Positions 46,704-55,287 of a stretch of 64,000 nt of DNA are shown here, in pieces (the first letter of the stretch is position 1; each line of letters begins with the position of its first letter). This DNA comes from Shewanella olleyana. Its GTDB lineage: Bacteria > Pseudomonadota > Gammaproteobacteria > Enterobacterales > Shewanellaceae. The notes below the pieces were generated by a model. The model made no database searches and was not told where the DNA came from. It saw nothing but the letters and a program-made list of their open reading frames with translations. The stretch spans positions 62,001-126,000 of the forward strand of contig NZ_JAKILD010000013.1 of assembly GCF_023283825.1 (NCBI RefSeq), in the 5' to 3' direction. Position numbers and translations under genes: made by a program.

Positions 46704-47251
46704 CTTGATCATTCCTTTGCTTAAGCCGAACGTGTTTAGTGACGTTTGCTATAACGTATGCTCTGACAGGGTCTATAACACTCTCGACAGCTAATTGTCG
46801 CTCAAGCGAACTAGCTATGGGCTGCTATCTGAGTCAGTCATTTACAATGTATTATGTTTGTCGGCCTATCAATAAAGTGTTGTTGAACTGCGTAAAAACA
46901 GCATGGTAACGCCAATGAGTATTAATTAACTCGAGACAGCTCTCAGTCTTAATGCGTTTATTGGTACAGATACATCTTTTGTTTATTTAAAGTACTGTTC
47001 ATTTTAAATACTGTTAATTACAAGCTCGGTTTATATCAGCTGGGGTGTAACCGAACCTGTCTCTTGAGTGCTTATTTTTATCGGCTTATGGAAGCAAAAG
47101 TTTAGCCAAAGCCTAAGCAGAAGCGTTTGTTGGCCACTTTTTACAGCGTTATCGAATTTTTATGTAGATTAATTACACTGCAAAGTCTCAGTATTCTAAA
47201 AATGGCCAACTATTCGCTGTAAAAATAATCTTTAAAGAGCAGCAACCCTGG
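46704..47251. other. Intergenic region holding an interleaved inverted-repeat structure
   Basis: About 550 bases between the frameshifted GGDEF gene and the chemoreceptor gene, both on the minus strand. Apart from the structure listed separately at its right end, it contains a short CGACAGCTAATTGTCG palindrome near 46785-46800 and no credible gene. Confidence 0.4.
47129..47225. repeat. Interleaved inverted repeats with pseudoknot order
   Basis: GTTGGCCA (47129-47136) is complementary to TGGCCAAC (47203-47210), and TTTTTACAGCG (47138-47148) to CGCTGTAAAAA (47215-47225), all perfectly. The order is A-B-A'-B', so as RNA the two helices would form a pseudoknot or alternatives. It starts 26 bases downstream of the frameshifted GGDEF gene. 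Function unknown. Confidence 0.55.
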
Positions 47252-49242
47252 TTAAACGTGTTGGATTATGGGAAGTAAATTGACATCATCATTAGCGTGT
47301 TTAACGCGCAGATGTTTCACTAATGCCAATTTAGTTTTATGTTCGACTGAATTGCTATCGAAGCTATTCACTAAGTTTCGACCAGCGGCTTTTGCACTGT
47401 ATAGCGCGATATCAGCATGTTTAAAAGCTAAGGTGGCATCATCTTGAACTCTAGAAATTCCAGCGCTTACGGTAAATGGCATTAATGTGCTGGCATCAAT
47501 ATTATTTTTTATTCGGTTCAATACCGCTGCTGCTTGCTCAAGAGAAGTATGTGGCATCAAAATAGCGAATTCTTCGCCACCAATACGCGCGATAATATCT
47601 GTTTCACGGCATTGAGACGTAAGAAAGTCAGCTAAGTTTTTCAATGCACTATCACCTACATCATGGCCAAAGTTATCATTAATTTTTTTGAAGTAATCGA
47701 TATCGATTATGCCTAAACAGGCATGATAATTAGGGTAGCGTTTGGTATAGACGCTCAGATTATTCAATTCACTATCAAATTTTCTGCGATTCCATACGTT
47801 AGTTAATGGATCTGATTCACTTTGGTTTCTGAGAGTTTCTTCCAATTGTTTACGATGGGTAATATCAGTAAAAGTGATCGCATATTTTTTTATGGCGCCC
47901 AGACTATTTCTCAATACTTGAATCCGTGCCATAAGTGCATATTGGTTGCCTTGTTTATCTTGCCCTATGACTTCGCCTTGCCAATTATCTTGGCGTAAAT
48001 GGTGTCTTATTGTGGTCATTTCTGCTTGGGTGAACTGGATATTAAGTTTACCCAATGATTCACCCATTAATTCGTGCTGAGTGAAGCCTGAAACACGTGA
48101 AAATTCTTTATTTGTTTTGATTAACCTAAAGTGGCTATCAGTGATAATGACGCCTGCAACGCCATTAAATGCTGCGCCCATCAGTTGTTGGTCCATTGCA
48201 CTGTTTTCATGACTGTTGAAGAGTTTAAAAATATAGCCACATACTCCTAAAATCAGCAATAACAATAAGCTAGCTATAGTGAGTAGATTATTTTTTTGCT
48301 CAGCGACAAAGGCTGAACTTGTTGGTGTAGTGATCAGAATGTACTTACCTAAAGGAGCGTAAACGTCACTCAATTCAAGTTCTGTGTACGAGTAAGTCGT
48401 GTCCTCTGCGGTAAGCCTGCCGTCATCCGATGATAATATTTGCTGCCATAAAGCAGGCAAGCTATTGGCAAGGTTATATTGCTCTGAGGCGGTAAATAAG
48501 TGGCCTAATTCTTCTGATGGATCATCACTAGCCAAAATGTTGCCATTTTTATCGATGATCCGAGTAATGAAACGATCACTTTGCATTGCTTCAATAGCCT
48601 TAAGTACATTGCTAACACTGAGATTTACCACGATATAGCCTTGGCGCATTGACTGATTATAAACAGGTGTAATGATCCTTAAGCTGGTTTTAATTGGTTT
48701 AGTTATTTGACCATTTTCTATTTCAATTTCTACAGGCCAAGTACCTATTTCACCTTGCTTAAGTTGTTGAGCATATGAAAAATACGGGCGTTTTGATTTG
48801 TTTTCTAATTGCGTTGAAGGTACTCGCTCAATGCTATTTTGATTGTTATTGACTCTGATGAGCTCAATGCCTGAATCATCCAAATAACGAACTTGAGAGT
48901 AAACATTTTCATTTTTCATAATGAAATAAAACATGTTCTCTAATGCGGTGTGATTTCTTGAACTGGCCGTTTGGGTAAAAAGCCCCACTTGTGGGCTAGT
49001 GGAGATTTTTTTATCATGTCATCCACTTCTTCAATCACACTTGATAAGCGCTCAGAAGCGAGTGCTAAGCGCTGAGCGTGACTATTATTAATGCGAGTGA
49101 GTTGATCATCTTCAATCCGTTGGTATTGGTTAAAAATGTATAAACAAAAGCTGATACCAAAGATAAGTATGATGCTAGAAATAAGTTTGAATACACGAAT
49201 ATTCTTATTTCGCATGGTGTTATGCATAGGTTTTTTACTCAC
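47252..49242 (-). pseudogene. Diguanylate cyclase (membrane CACHE-PAS-GGDEF) split by a frameshift in an A7 tract
   Basis: Two overlapping frames together encode one 663-residue protein. The first (49242 to 48940, 100 codons from a GTG) has a membrane helix (KLISSIILIFGISFCLYIF) and the start of a periplasmic sensor; the second (from about 48988 to 47252) continues with a CACHE-like domain, a second membrane helix, a PAS domain and GGDEF. Reading shifts by -1 at seven A (complement of 49006-49012): DDMIKK then continues as ISTSPQVGLFT. The cyclase site GGEEF and the inhibitory site RETD are intact. It may be a mutation, a programmed shift (A AAA AAA is a slippery heptamer), or a sequencing error. 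Confidence 0.75.
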
Positions 49243-49717
49243 TTCACAGGCTTGAGACTAATGTTGTCAATCTCTTCTGTGGCTACTGTAAATGAGATAT
49301 AAAAGTGATAGTTACCTTTGTATGCCAAATGACCCCAGTTTGAGGAGATTTGCCTGTTAATCTCGTTTGAAGAGAATGGAGGCTGATAAACGTTTAAAAC
49401 AAAGAAGTAGATAATAGCGAGTTTAAAAATAAGCTAAGGTAATGTTTTTAAATACTTAATGTCATACTTTTAAATTGATATTAAAGCATCAAAACTATTG
49501 CACAAGTTAACAGCGCTGGTTAATCTATCAGCAGAAACATATTGTGAGTCGATGAGTGAAGGATTGCTATCGAGTAAGCGAAAAGGAACTTTCGAGCTTT
49601 TCCTATTTATCCCTTTTCATGCATTATCCTGTCACAAATACTTCTTAATATGCCTTCAGTAACAATTGGTTATTAATTTTATTCATGCCTAGAAAGCTAG
49701 GTAATTAAGGATTTTAA
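49243..49717. other. Divergent intergenic region
   Basis: About 475 bases between the frameshifted GGDEF gene and the DUF4870 gene. It must contain both promoters. I saw no repeat, operator or small gene in it. Confidence 0.35.
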
Positions 49718-50068
49718 ATGAGTGAAGAAACAGGTTTGCAATTAGAAGGCATTAGCCAAGATTCAAAAAACTTGGCGTTATTGTGCTGGATAGGTACCAT
49801 CTTTTTTGGTTTTATCCCTGGGTTAGTTTTATATCTGGTGAAAACTGACGATAACTATGTTCGTGAGCAAGCAAAAGAAGCGTTAAACTTTTCGATTACG
49901 GTTGTTATTGGCTACTTTATTTCAAGTATCTTGATGTTTATCGCGATAGGTATATTGATGGTGCTTGTTGTTTGGGTTGTCAGCTTAGTATTTTGCATCA
50001 TGGGCGCTATTGCGACTGCAAAAGGCGACAATTTCAAAGTGCCATTTACCTTACGTTTAATTAAGTAA
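49718..50068 (+). CDS. DUF4870 domain membrane protein
   Basis: A 116-residue protein with three hydrophobic segments: LALLCWIGTIFFGFIPGLVLYLV, FSITVVIGYFISSILMFIAIG and LMVLVVWVVSLVFCIMGAIA. The order and the loop VREQAKEALNFSI match the DUF4870 (Tic20-like) family of small inner membrane proteins, whose function is unknown. The N-terminal 18 residues are polar. A hairpin separates it from the BI-1 gene on the same strand. Confidence 0.85.
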   Translation: MSEETGLQLEGISQDSKNLALLCWIGTIFFGFIPGLVLYLVKTDDNYVREQAKEALNFSITVVIGYFISSILMFIAIGILMVLVVWVVSLVFCIMGAIATAKGDNFKVPFTLRLIK

Positions 50069-50088
50069 GCGTTTTTGATAGGTAATAG

Positions 50089-50129
50089 CCAGCAAGGAGA
50101 AAACCAATATGTGGCTTTCTCCTTGTTGG
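50089..50129 (+). promoter_or_regulatory. Hairpin between the DUF4870 and BI-1 family genes
   Basis: CCAGCAAGGAGAAA pairs with TTTCTCCTTGTTGG (one G-U) around a 13-base loop, with no T-run after it. It could be an mRNA-stabilising or processing hairpin; its 5' arm contains an AAGGAG sequence. Confidence 0.45.
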
Positions 50130-50158
50130 TTAAGTGCAAAGCTTAAAAGGAATATTAA

Positions 50159-50815
50159 GTGGAAACGAACGTTTTTGACCGTAGGCACACCACAGATAAC
50201 ATTATCAGTGGCCCTTTATACAATTTAGTGATTGGTTTGACCCTATGTTGGGGTTTTGGTGTTAACTGGTGGATGGTGACTAACATTTCCCCTGAGGCTA
50301 TTGCGTCAGTTAACTCATGGGTGTTCTTTATCGGTTACTTTGCCTCATGTTTTTTAGGTATTTACCTATTCTCATCATCTGATAAACCTATTGTCAGTTT
50401 TATTGGTTATAACTTTGTGGTGGTGCCATTTGGTTTCATCATTAACTTAGTGGTGAGCCAATATGATGCGGCATTAGTGGCTGAAGCCATTAGAATTACT
50501 GGTTTGGTCACTATTGGAATGATGTGCCTCGGCACTTTATTTCCTGCCTTTTTTAGTAAAATTGCTGGCGCACTGACCATTGCATTATTGTTGGTGATTG
50601 TCGTCGAGTTGATTGAAATCTATGTGTTTGGGATCCATCACGGCATTTTAGATTGGATTGTGGTGCTGATTTTTTGTGGCTACATAGGTTACGACTGGGG
50701 CCGCGCCAATCAAATCCCTAAAACCGTTGATAACGCGATTGACAGTGCAGCAGCACTTTATATGGATATTATTAATCTGTTCCTAAGAATTTTACGTATT
50801 CTAGGACGTAAGTAA
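50159..50815 (+). CDS. Bax inhibitor-1 (BI-1/YccA) family membrane protein
   Basis: A 218-residue protein with seven predicted membrane helices and the C-terminal family signature DSAAALYMDIINLFLRILRILG. Helix 6 (LDWIVVLIFCGYIGYDWG) carries the conserved acidic residues implicated in ion leak in bacterial homologues. YccA-type proteins modulate FtsH in E. coli, but this protein belongs to a more distant group. The start is GTG with AAAAGGA about 8 bases upstream. A terminator follows directly. Confidence 0.82.
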   Translation: METNVFDRRHTTDNIISGPLYNLVIGLTLCWGFGVNWWMVTNISPEAIASVNSWVFFIGYFASCFLGIYLFSSSDKPIVSFIGYNFVVVPFGFIINLVVSQYDAALVAEAIRITGLVTIGMMCLGTLFPAFFSKIAGALTIALLLVIVVELIEIYVFGIHHGILDWIVVLIFCGYIGYDWGRANQIPKTVDNAIDSAAALYMDIINLFLRILRILGRK

Positions 50816-50834
50816 TACGATCTCGGCATAAACG

Positions 50835-50857
50835 AAAGAGCCGCAAGGCTCTTTTTT
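50835..50857 (+). terminator. Intrinsic terminator after the BI-1 family gene
   Basis: AAAGAGCC-GCAA-GGCTCTTTTTT, with a stable GNRA-type tetraloop and six T. Confidence 0.92.
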
Positions 50858-50885
50858 GTTTTATAGCACACCAAAGGAGTTGCCT

Positions 50886-51398
50886 GTGCAATTAGTAAAG
50901 CCTTGTTTGCAGTATCATCAAAGCTATTTACAGTACATTGCAGAGCTGGGCGATGAAGAGCGTTACCCCTTTCCGCTTGATTTCGACTGTGATGATTTTG
51001 AAGCCATGCTACAAAAAAATCAGAACTTTGCTGATGGGGTAAATTTGCCTCAAGGTTATGTGGCTAGCGAAACTTATTGGTTAGTGAATGGCGTTGATCT
51101 CATTGGAGTGGCTAATTTACGTTTGAGCTTAAACGATAGCATCAGGCATTGCGGCGGTCATATTGGTCTAGGCATTCGTCCAAGCTTTAGAGGAAAAGGC
51201 TTAGGTGTTGAGCTCTTGGCTCAAACTATTGCAGTTGCGAAGCTTAAGGGCATGAAAGAGTTACACATTCATTGTTATCAAAACAATCTTGCTTCAGCCA
51301 AAATGATTATCGCAAATGGCGGTGTGTTGCACTCTGAAATTGAGCTAGAGGACGATAACGCTGCGGCAATAATACAGCGCTATCGAATACAGGTATAA
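50886..51398 (+). CDS. GNAT family N-acetyltransferase
   Basis: A 170-residue acetyltransferase. The acetyl-CoA binding motif is GIRPSFRGKGLGVELL (R-x-x-G-x-G), followed by HIHCYQNNLASAKMIIANGG, the C-terminal motif of the family. The substrate is unknown. An open frame runs 30 bases further upstream through the preceding terminator; AAAGGAG at 50873-50879 and 6-base spacing support the GTG used here. It stands alone and converges with the FMN reductase gene. Confidence 0.88.
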   Translation: MQLVKPCLQYHQSYLQYIAELGDEERYPFPLDFDCDDFEAMLQKNQNFADGVNLPQGYVASETYWLVNGVDLIGVANLRLSLNDSIRHCGGHIGLGIRPSFRGKGLGVELLAQTIAVAKLKGMKELHIHCYQNNLASAKMIIANGGVLHSEIELEDDNAAAIIQRYRIQV

Positions 51399-51411
51399 GT
51401 GAAAGCCTTAG

Positions 51412-51951
51412 TTAACTAATCAGTTGAGTTACGGCCTCAGTGAGCTGCGCTGCAAGTTCAGTGTTAGTTAACTCACCAGTTCCAGCATCAAAGTTCTGAT
51501 AAAAGCTTGGCACTGACATTGAGCCCTTTACTTCAGCGGCAAAGTAAGGTGCTGATCCCGTCGCAGCAGCTAAAACACTGCCTGCGCCACCAGGACCAGG
51601 GGAGGTGGCAAGTAGCAATGTTGGCTTACCTTGGAATACTTTTTGATCTATACGAGATGTCCAATCAAACAAGTTTTTATATGCCGCGGTGTAAGAGCCA
51701 TTATGTTCTGCAAATGAAATTACGATAGCATCGGCGCTGCCAATTTTTTCAAAAAATGCTTTAGCCAATTCAGGCTGACCGAGCTCTTTTTCACGATCTT
51801 CACTGAATAAAGGGATTTCGTAGTCATTAATATCTAATAGTTCAACTTCTGCGTTTTCAGCTAAGTTAGCTGCTTGATGAGCGGCATAGTTTGCCAGTTT
51901 TTTGTTGATTGACTGACGACTGCTACTTGCTGCGAATGCTAAAATTTTCAT
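51412..51951 (-). CDS. NADPH-dependent FMN reductase family protein
   Basis: A 179-residue flavodoxin-fold reductase. FAASSSRQSINKKLA at the N-terminus binds the FMN phosphate, and FAEHNGSYTAAYKNLFDW matches the P-E-Y/H-N-G-S-x-P-x-x-L-K-N region that contacts the flavin. GPGGAGSVL near residue 120 is the second conserved loop. It probably reduces quinones, chromate or azo compounds with NAD(P)H. No partner gene is near. Confidence 0.9.
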   Translation of the reverse strand: MKILAFAASSSRQSINKKLANYAAHQAANLAENAEVELLDINDYEIPLFSEDREKELGQPELAKAFFEKIGSADAIVISFAEHNGSYTAAYKNLFDWTSRIDQKVFQGKPTLLLATSPGPGGAGSVLAAATGSAPYFAAEVKGSMSVPSFYQNFDAGTGELTNTELAAQLTEAVTQLIS

Positions 51952-52012
51952 GTTATTGCCTTAGGCTTTTAAGCCAATTTAAGATTATTTTTGGACAAGA
52001 AGTAAACCTAGC

Positions 52013-52090
52013 TTATAGCTGATTTAATCCCTTATATTCAATAAATTCAACCACATTTCTGTCAGGGTTTTTAATAAACAACACAAGGTG
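52013..52090 (-). pseudogene. Fragment of a VOC/glyoxalase family gene
   Basis: The last 25 codons of a frame read FIKNPDRNVVEFIEYKG, which matches the C-terminal end of glyoxalase/bleomycin-resistance proteins (F-x-D-P-D-G-N-x-x-E-L/F). A TAG interrupts it just upstream and no further coding signal is found, so only the 3' end of a lost gene remains. Confidence 0.6.
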
Positions 52091-52098
52091 CTAGAGAT

Positions 52099-52660
52099 AT
52101 GGGGTTGCTAATCAGTGGAATAATTAAAGTCCAGTGCTCAAGCTCTCAATTGGCTACACAAGATGCTGAAACATTCCAAATGCTAGGGTATGTTGACCTT
52201 TCAAGGTTGTTTTTGGAGCAAACGCTGTCCGAAAGCCGTGGCTAACAAGGTTTCACTCATGGCTGAGCGCACCTTTGTGAATAAAGAGCCTAGTTGGTTA
52301 CTAGGCGGTAATCCACTCGACTTGATTAAAACGCATTTATGTCGGTAACCAGCAAAGAACAACAGCCCTTAGCTGTTCGCGTTTGCTGATAGTAATGCAT
52401 ATATTTCAGTCAGGAAGCTCGCTTGTCATCGAACAAACTTAAAGGCATTGGATAATTTATCTGTGATGTTAACTGACGAGGAGTCTAAGTCTAAGGGTGT
52501 GTTTGAGCATAAAATCGAAAGAGACAATAGCTTGATTCACCTCCTTCATAAACGTAAAACCCGATGTATTATTACCAGCATAATTTTAGTTATTGAGTGA
52601 CAAAGGTGTACCTTGTTTCGCTCAACAAAGTGAGGGTTTAGTCCTACATAAGAGACTCTG
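52099..52660 (+). pseudogene. Scar of decayed coding fragments
   Basis: Three short open stretches lack ribosome sites and do not join: a 48-codon frame at 52099-52245; a 29-codon frame at 52259-52348 containing EPSWLLGGNPLDLIKT, which faintly resembles the C-terminal motif of Xre/MbcA/ParS antitoxins (DUF2384); and an ATG-poor frame at about 52370-52602 with LTDEESKSKGVFEHKI. They look like remnants. The antitoxin link is a guess from one motif. Confidence 0.35.
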
Positions 52661-52722
52661 AGCATGGTTTATGCAGTGCTAGAGTATACATCAGTTGGTG
52701 TTTTCTTTTGAGGCTCTTAATT

Positions 52723-53346
52723 TTGTCAGTAAATAAAATGGTAATAGACGGCGTTTATGAAACGTCAAAAATGCGTGTTGAAATCCATGATGACATTGTC
52801 ATTAAAACCTTTAAGAAAGCCCGCAATTCAACGCAACGTTACACAAGAGAAAAGAAAGCACTTCACCTTCTCCTCGGTCAAAAAGGGTTTCCGCAAATTA
52901 TTGAATATGACGATGCTTTACAAAGCATAGTTATGTCTAGACTAAAAGGTGAAAGACCTGAAACCTTGTCTGAATTACAAGCTGGCCAATTGAGAGCATT
53001 AGTTCATGTGCTCAATGAAACCGGTGTTGCCCGTCATGCAATGCCGATACGTGACTTTATTGTTGATAAGGATGGCAATTTAGGGATGGTTGATTTTGAG
53101 AGAGTAACTTTCAGGGCTTTTCGTTATTCCCCTATTTGGAACTTGGCACTGAAAGTGAACCAATACAACCTTTTGAAGTTAATCAATGTATATCAGCCGC
53201 AAGCTTTGTCTGCACCTGAATCTGAACATTTTTACAAACTGTTACGGATGAGAAATAGCCTGACGAAACTGAAGCCTTTGCGAAATTCGCTGCGAAACTT
53301 TTGGTCATATGGGAAAGTGGTATCAATGAAGAAGACACTAAGTTAA
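52723..53346 (+). CDS. Protein kinase-like (Bud32/KdkA-type) protein
   Basis: A 207-residue protein resembling small bacterial kinase-like folds. A possible Lys in DDIVIKTFKKARN (near residue 27) may bind ATP phosphate; IVMSRLKGERPETL fits the hinge region; and RHAMPIRDFIVDKDGNLGMVDFERV (near residue 107) combines a degenerate catalytic loop with a D-F-E instead of D-F-G metal motif. The C-terminal tail is basic. A TTG with GAGG 9 bases upstream is used as start; an ATG at 52738 is an alternative. Substrate unknown. It lies alone within a scarred region, so recent arrival by transfer is possible. Confidence 0.65.
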   Translation: MSVNKMVIDGVYETSKMRVEIHDDIVIKTFKKARNSTQRYTREKKALHLLLGQKGFPQIIEYDDALQSIVMSRLKGERPETLSELQAGQLRALVHVLNETGVARHAMPIRDFIVDKDGNLGMVDFERVTFRAFRYSPIWNLALKVNQYNLLKLINVYQPQALSAPESEHFYKLLRMRNSLTKLKPLRNSLRNFWSYGKVVSMKKTLS

Positions 53347-53435
53347 ACCAGTTTGATATGTGGGATTGTGCTTAACTGTCTGTACCTGATAAGGCTGAGA
53401 CTAATACGCATACTTGTGCAGATACTTTCATAAGG

Positions 53436-53882
53436 CTATATAATTTGAGCAGCGGTTAATTTATCTATCCCTTTCATGCTTTGTAGAATGAAATTTTTGG
53501 CTTGGTAGTCGGGGGGGGGGGAGATTCGATGAGTTTAACCATTTCTGCTTGTATTTTTTCTATCTAATTTTTAAAAACAGTTAAGATAGATTTGAAGATC
53601 ATTGCGAGCACTTTCCGCAGAATTTGAAGTCTGTTCTTCTCCGTCGTTTGTATCGCCATAGTGGGCGATGCGTTGAACATCTAGCTTGTCTGTTTTGGCC
53701 TTTTGACCAATGACACTAGCAAAAATTTTTTATGAGTATCGTTTTACGATAACGAAGGGCTGGTTTACTTCAGAGCAGACCATGAGAAATGACATTTCTA
53801 GGCTACTAGTCGTTTCAATAACTATATGGTGTTTTTTGATGAGGTTAACAGCTTCTTTAATCCCTTTCTCATCCACTATCAA
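53436..53882 (-). mobile_element. IS110-family transposase remnant with a G10/C10 tract
   Basis: Decayed transposase. From 53882 to 53571 one frame reads IVDEKGIKEAVNLIKKHHI, FVIVKRYS, a stop, then GQKAKTDKLDVQRIAHYGD, the K-T-D-x-x-D-A motif of the IS110 DEDD domain. A second frame continues with IEKIQAEMVKLIES and, after a run of ten C (53512-53521 as G), DYQAKNFILQSMKGIDKLTAAQII, the S-x-P-G-I-G-x-x-T-A block. The N-terminus and C-terminus are missing. It lies 26 bases downstream of dmsG. Confidence 0.8.
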
Positions 53883-53908
53883 TGACACTTATCTCAGCCC
53901 TTTAAATC

Positions 53909-54562
53909 TTACTTAAATAATCTTTTTGGCATTGGAATGACATTGAGCGTGTCAGCCAATACTGTTTGAAAGTCATTTGCCAGTAGCGTAATGCCTTTAT
54001 AAAAGTCGGTTTCAGCATGCTCAATTGCTAGCTCTAAACAACGGCCTGACCATGGCAACATATGTTGTTGTAACAGTATGATAAGCGCTTCTTTAGCCAC
54101 GTTATTATCAGGCTCAGCAATCATTTGTGTCAGCAATTGATCGATGACAGCATAAAATAAAGCTAAGTGATCAAGCGGCTGGTTATATTTTAAATCGAAA
54201 CTGATGCCAAACTGCTGATAAAAGCGCTTTAACTCAACCGTAGATTCATCATTAATAATGTTTTGTTCACCTAAATATACCGAGCCCCATGGCATTGCTT
54301 TAGGTGTACCAGGTCCAAAGAACAATTGTCCATAATCAAGTTTAACTTCATTTATTAGATTGGGATTCCATTGTTCTGAAAACTGTTGAATTAATGCACG
54401 ACCTTGTTGGTTTTGAGTAGATTGGGTCAGTTCTGGCCAGATCTCTCCTATGTGATCATTAACTAACTCTTGTATCGATTGCTCCGAAGGGTAATCCAGA
54501 AATATGTTATGCAATACACGGGATATTGCTTGTAATTCTTGATAATTTTGTTGTGCCTGCAT
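53909..54562 (-). CDS. dmsG: TorD/DmsD family molybdoenzyme chaperone
   Basis: A 217-residue helical chaperone. The diagnostic segment is LDYGQLFFGPGTPKAMPWGSVYLGE near residue 75 (the Y-x-x-L-F-x-G-P-x-x-P-x-P-x-x-S-V-Y motif), followed by PLDHLALFYAVIDQLL (the P-D-H-L-x-x-x motif). It should bind the twin-arginine-type leader of DmsA during cofactor insertion. It is the last gene of the dms operon. A UUCG hairpin with a U-run precedes it, which may lower its expression. The symbol follows the Shewanella dms operon naming. Confidence 0.88.
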   Translation of the reverse strand: MQAQQNYQELQAISRVLHNIFLDYPSEQSIQELVNDHIGEIWPELTQSTQNQQGRALIQQFSEQWNPNLINEVKLDYGQLFFGPGTPKAMPWGSVYLGEQNIINDESTVELKRFYQQFGISFDLKYNQPLDHLALFYAVIDQLLTQMIAEPDNNVAKEALIILLQQHMLPWSGRCLELAIEHAETDFYKGITLLANDFQTVLADTLNVIPMPKRLFK

Positions 54563-54577
54563 GGTTATTTCCTGTAA

Positions 54578-54598
54578 TAAAAGGCGCCCGAAGGCGCC
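54578..54598 (-). terminator. cUUCGg hairpin with U-run inside the dms operon
   Basis: On the minus strand GGCGCC-TTCG-GGCGCC is followed by TTTTATT. The loop is the very stable C(UUCG)G tetraloop. It sits between dmsB and dmsG, so it can act as a partial terminator before the chaperone gene. Confidence 0.8.
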
Positions 54599-54607
54599 AT
54601 AAATTAT

Positions 54608-55273
54608 TTATACTTCAGCGTAATTAAGGACTTCACCTTCACGGCCACCATGCTTGTTCGCTTTGATGATCAGGTTAGGAGAAGTAATACTCTCAGATGG
54701 TAGTGGCGCAATATGACCATCTCCATCACCGTATTTCTCCTTTAAATTTTCCATAGTATCAAAGTCAAGAGCACGAAGTGGACACGAACCTACACAGATA
54801 GGTTGCTTACCTTCTGCTAAACGATCAAAGCAACCATCACATTTGGTCATCACTTTACGCTGTGTATCTAACTGTGGTGCATCATAAGGACATGCTTTGG
54901 CACAGCTATTACAGCCAATACATAAATCAGTTGCAACATGAACTAAGCCATCTTCACGGCGTTTGTGCATTGCACCTGTTGGGCAAGCCTTAACACAAAC
55001 AGGTTCATTACAGTGATTACAACCGATTGAAGCATAGTATGTGAATACACTTTGCTCAAAGCTACCATCAGCATTCTCTGACCATGTTCCGCCACCGTAT
55101 TCATACACACGGCGCCAGTTTACGCCTTCAATTTTCGGTACACCTTGTTCTGCAGAATCATTACCTTTGCGAATAACTTCGCCTTGTCTGTCTTTACATG
55201 AAACATGACACGCTTTACAACCAGTGCACTTGGTGGTGTCTAAATAAAAACCATATTGGGTTTGTTCAGTCAT
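54608..55273 (-). CDS. dmsB: DMSO reductase iron-sulfur subunit
   Basis: A 221-residue ferredoxin-type electron transfer subunit with four [4Fe-4S] cysteine clusters: CTGCKACHVSCKD near residue 16, CNHCNEPVCVKACPTGAMHK, CIGCNSCAKACPYDAPQ, and CDGCFDRLAEGKQPICVGSCPLRAL. The first and last sets pair, as do the two in the middle. It passes electrons from the outer membrane conduit to DmsA. It begins 14 bases after the dmsA stop. No membrane anchor gene (dmsC) is present, consistent with the extracellular Shewanella enzyme. Confidence 0.95.
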   Translation of the reverse strand: MTEQTQYGFYLDTTKCTGCKACHVSCKDRQGEVIRKGNDSAEQGVPKIEGVNWRRVYEYGGGTWSENADGSFEQSVFTYYASIGCNHCNEPVCVKACPTGAMHKRREDGLVHVATDLCIGCNSCAKACPYDAPQLDTQRKVMTKCDGCFDRLAEGKQPICVGSCPLRALDFDTMENLKEKYGDGDGHIAPLPSESITSPNLIIKANKHGGREGEVLNYAEV

Positions 55274-55287
55274 TGTTCTTTACTCCA

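Noticed and set aside
53710-53916. Plus-strand 68-codon frame next to dmsG
   Set aside because: It is antisense to the IS110 remnant, whose motifs on the minus strand are recognisable.
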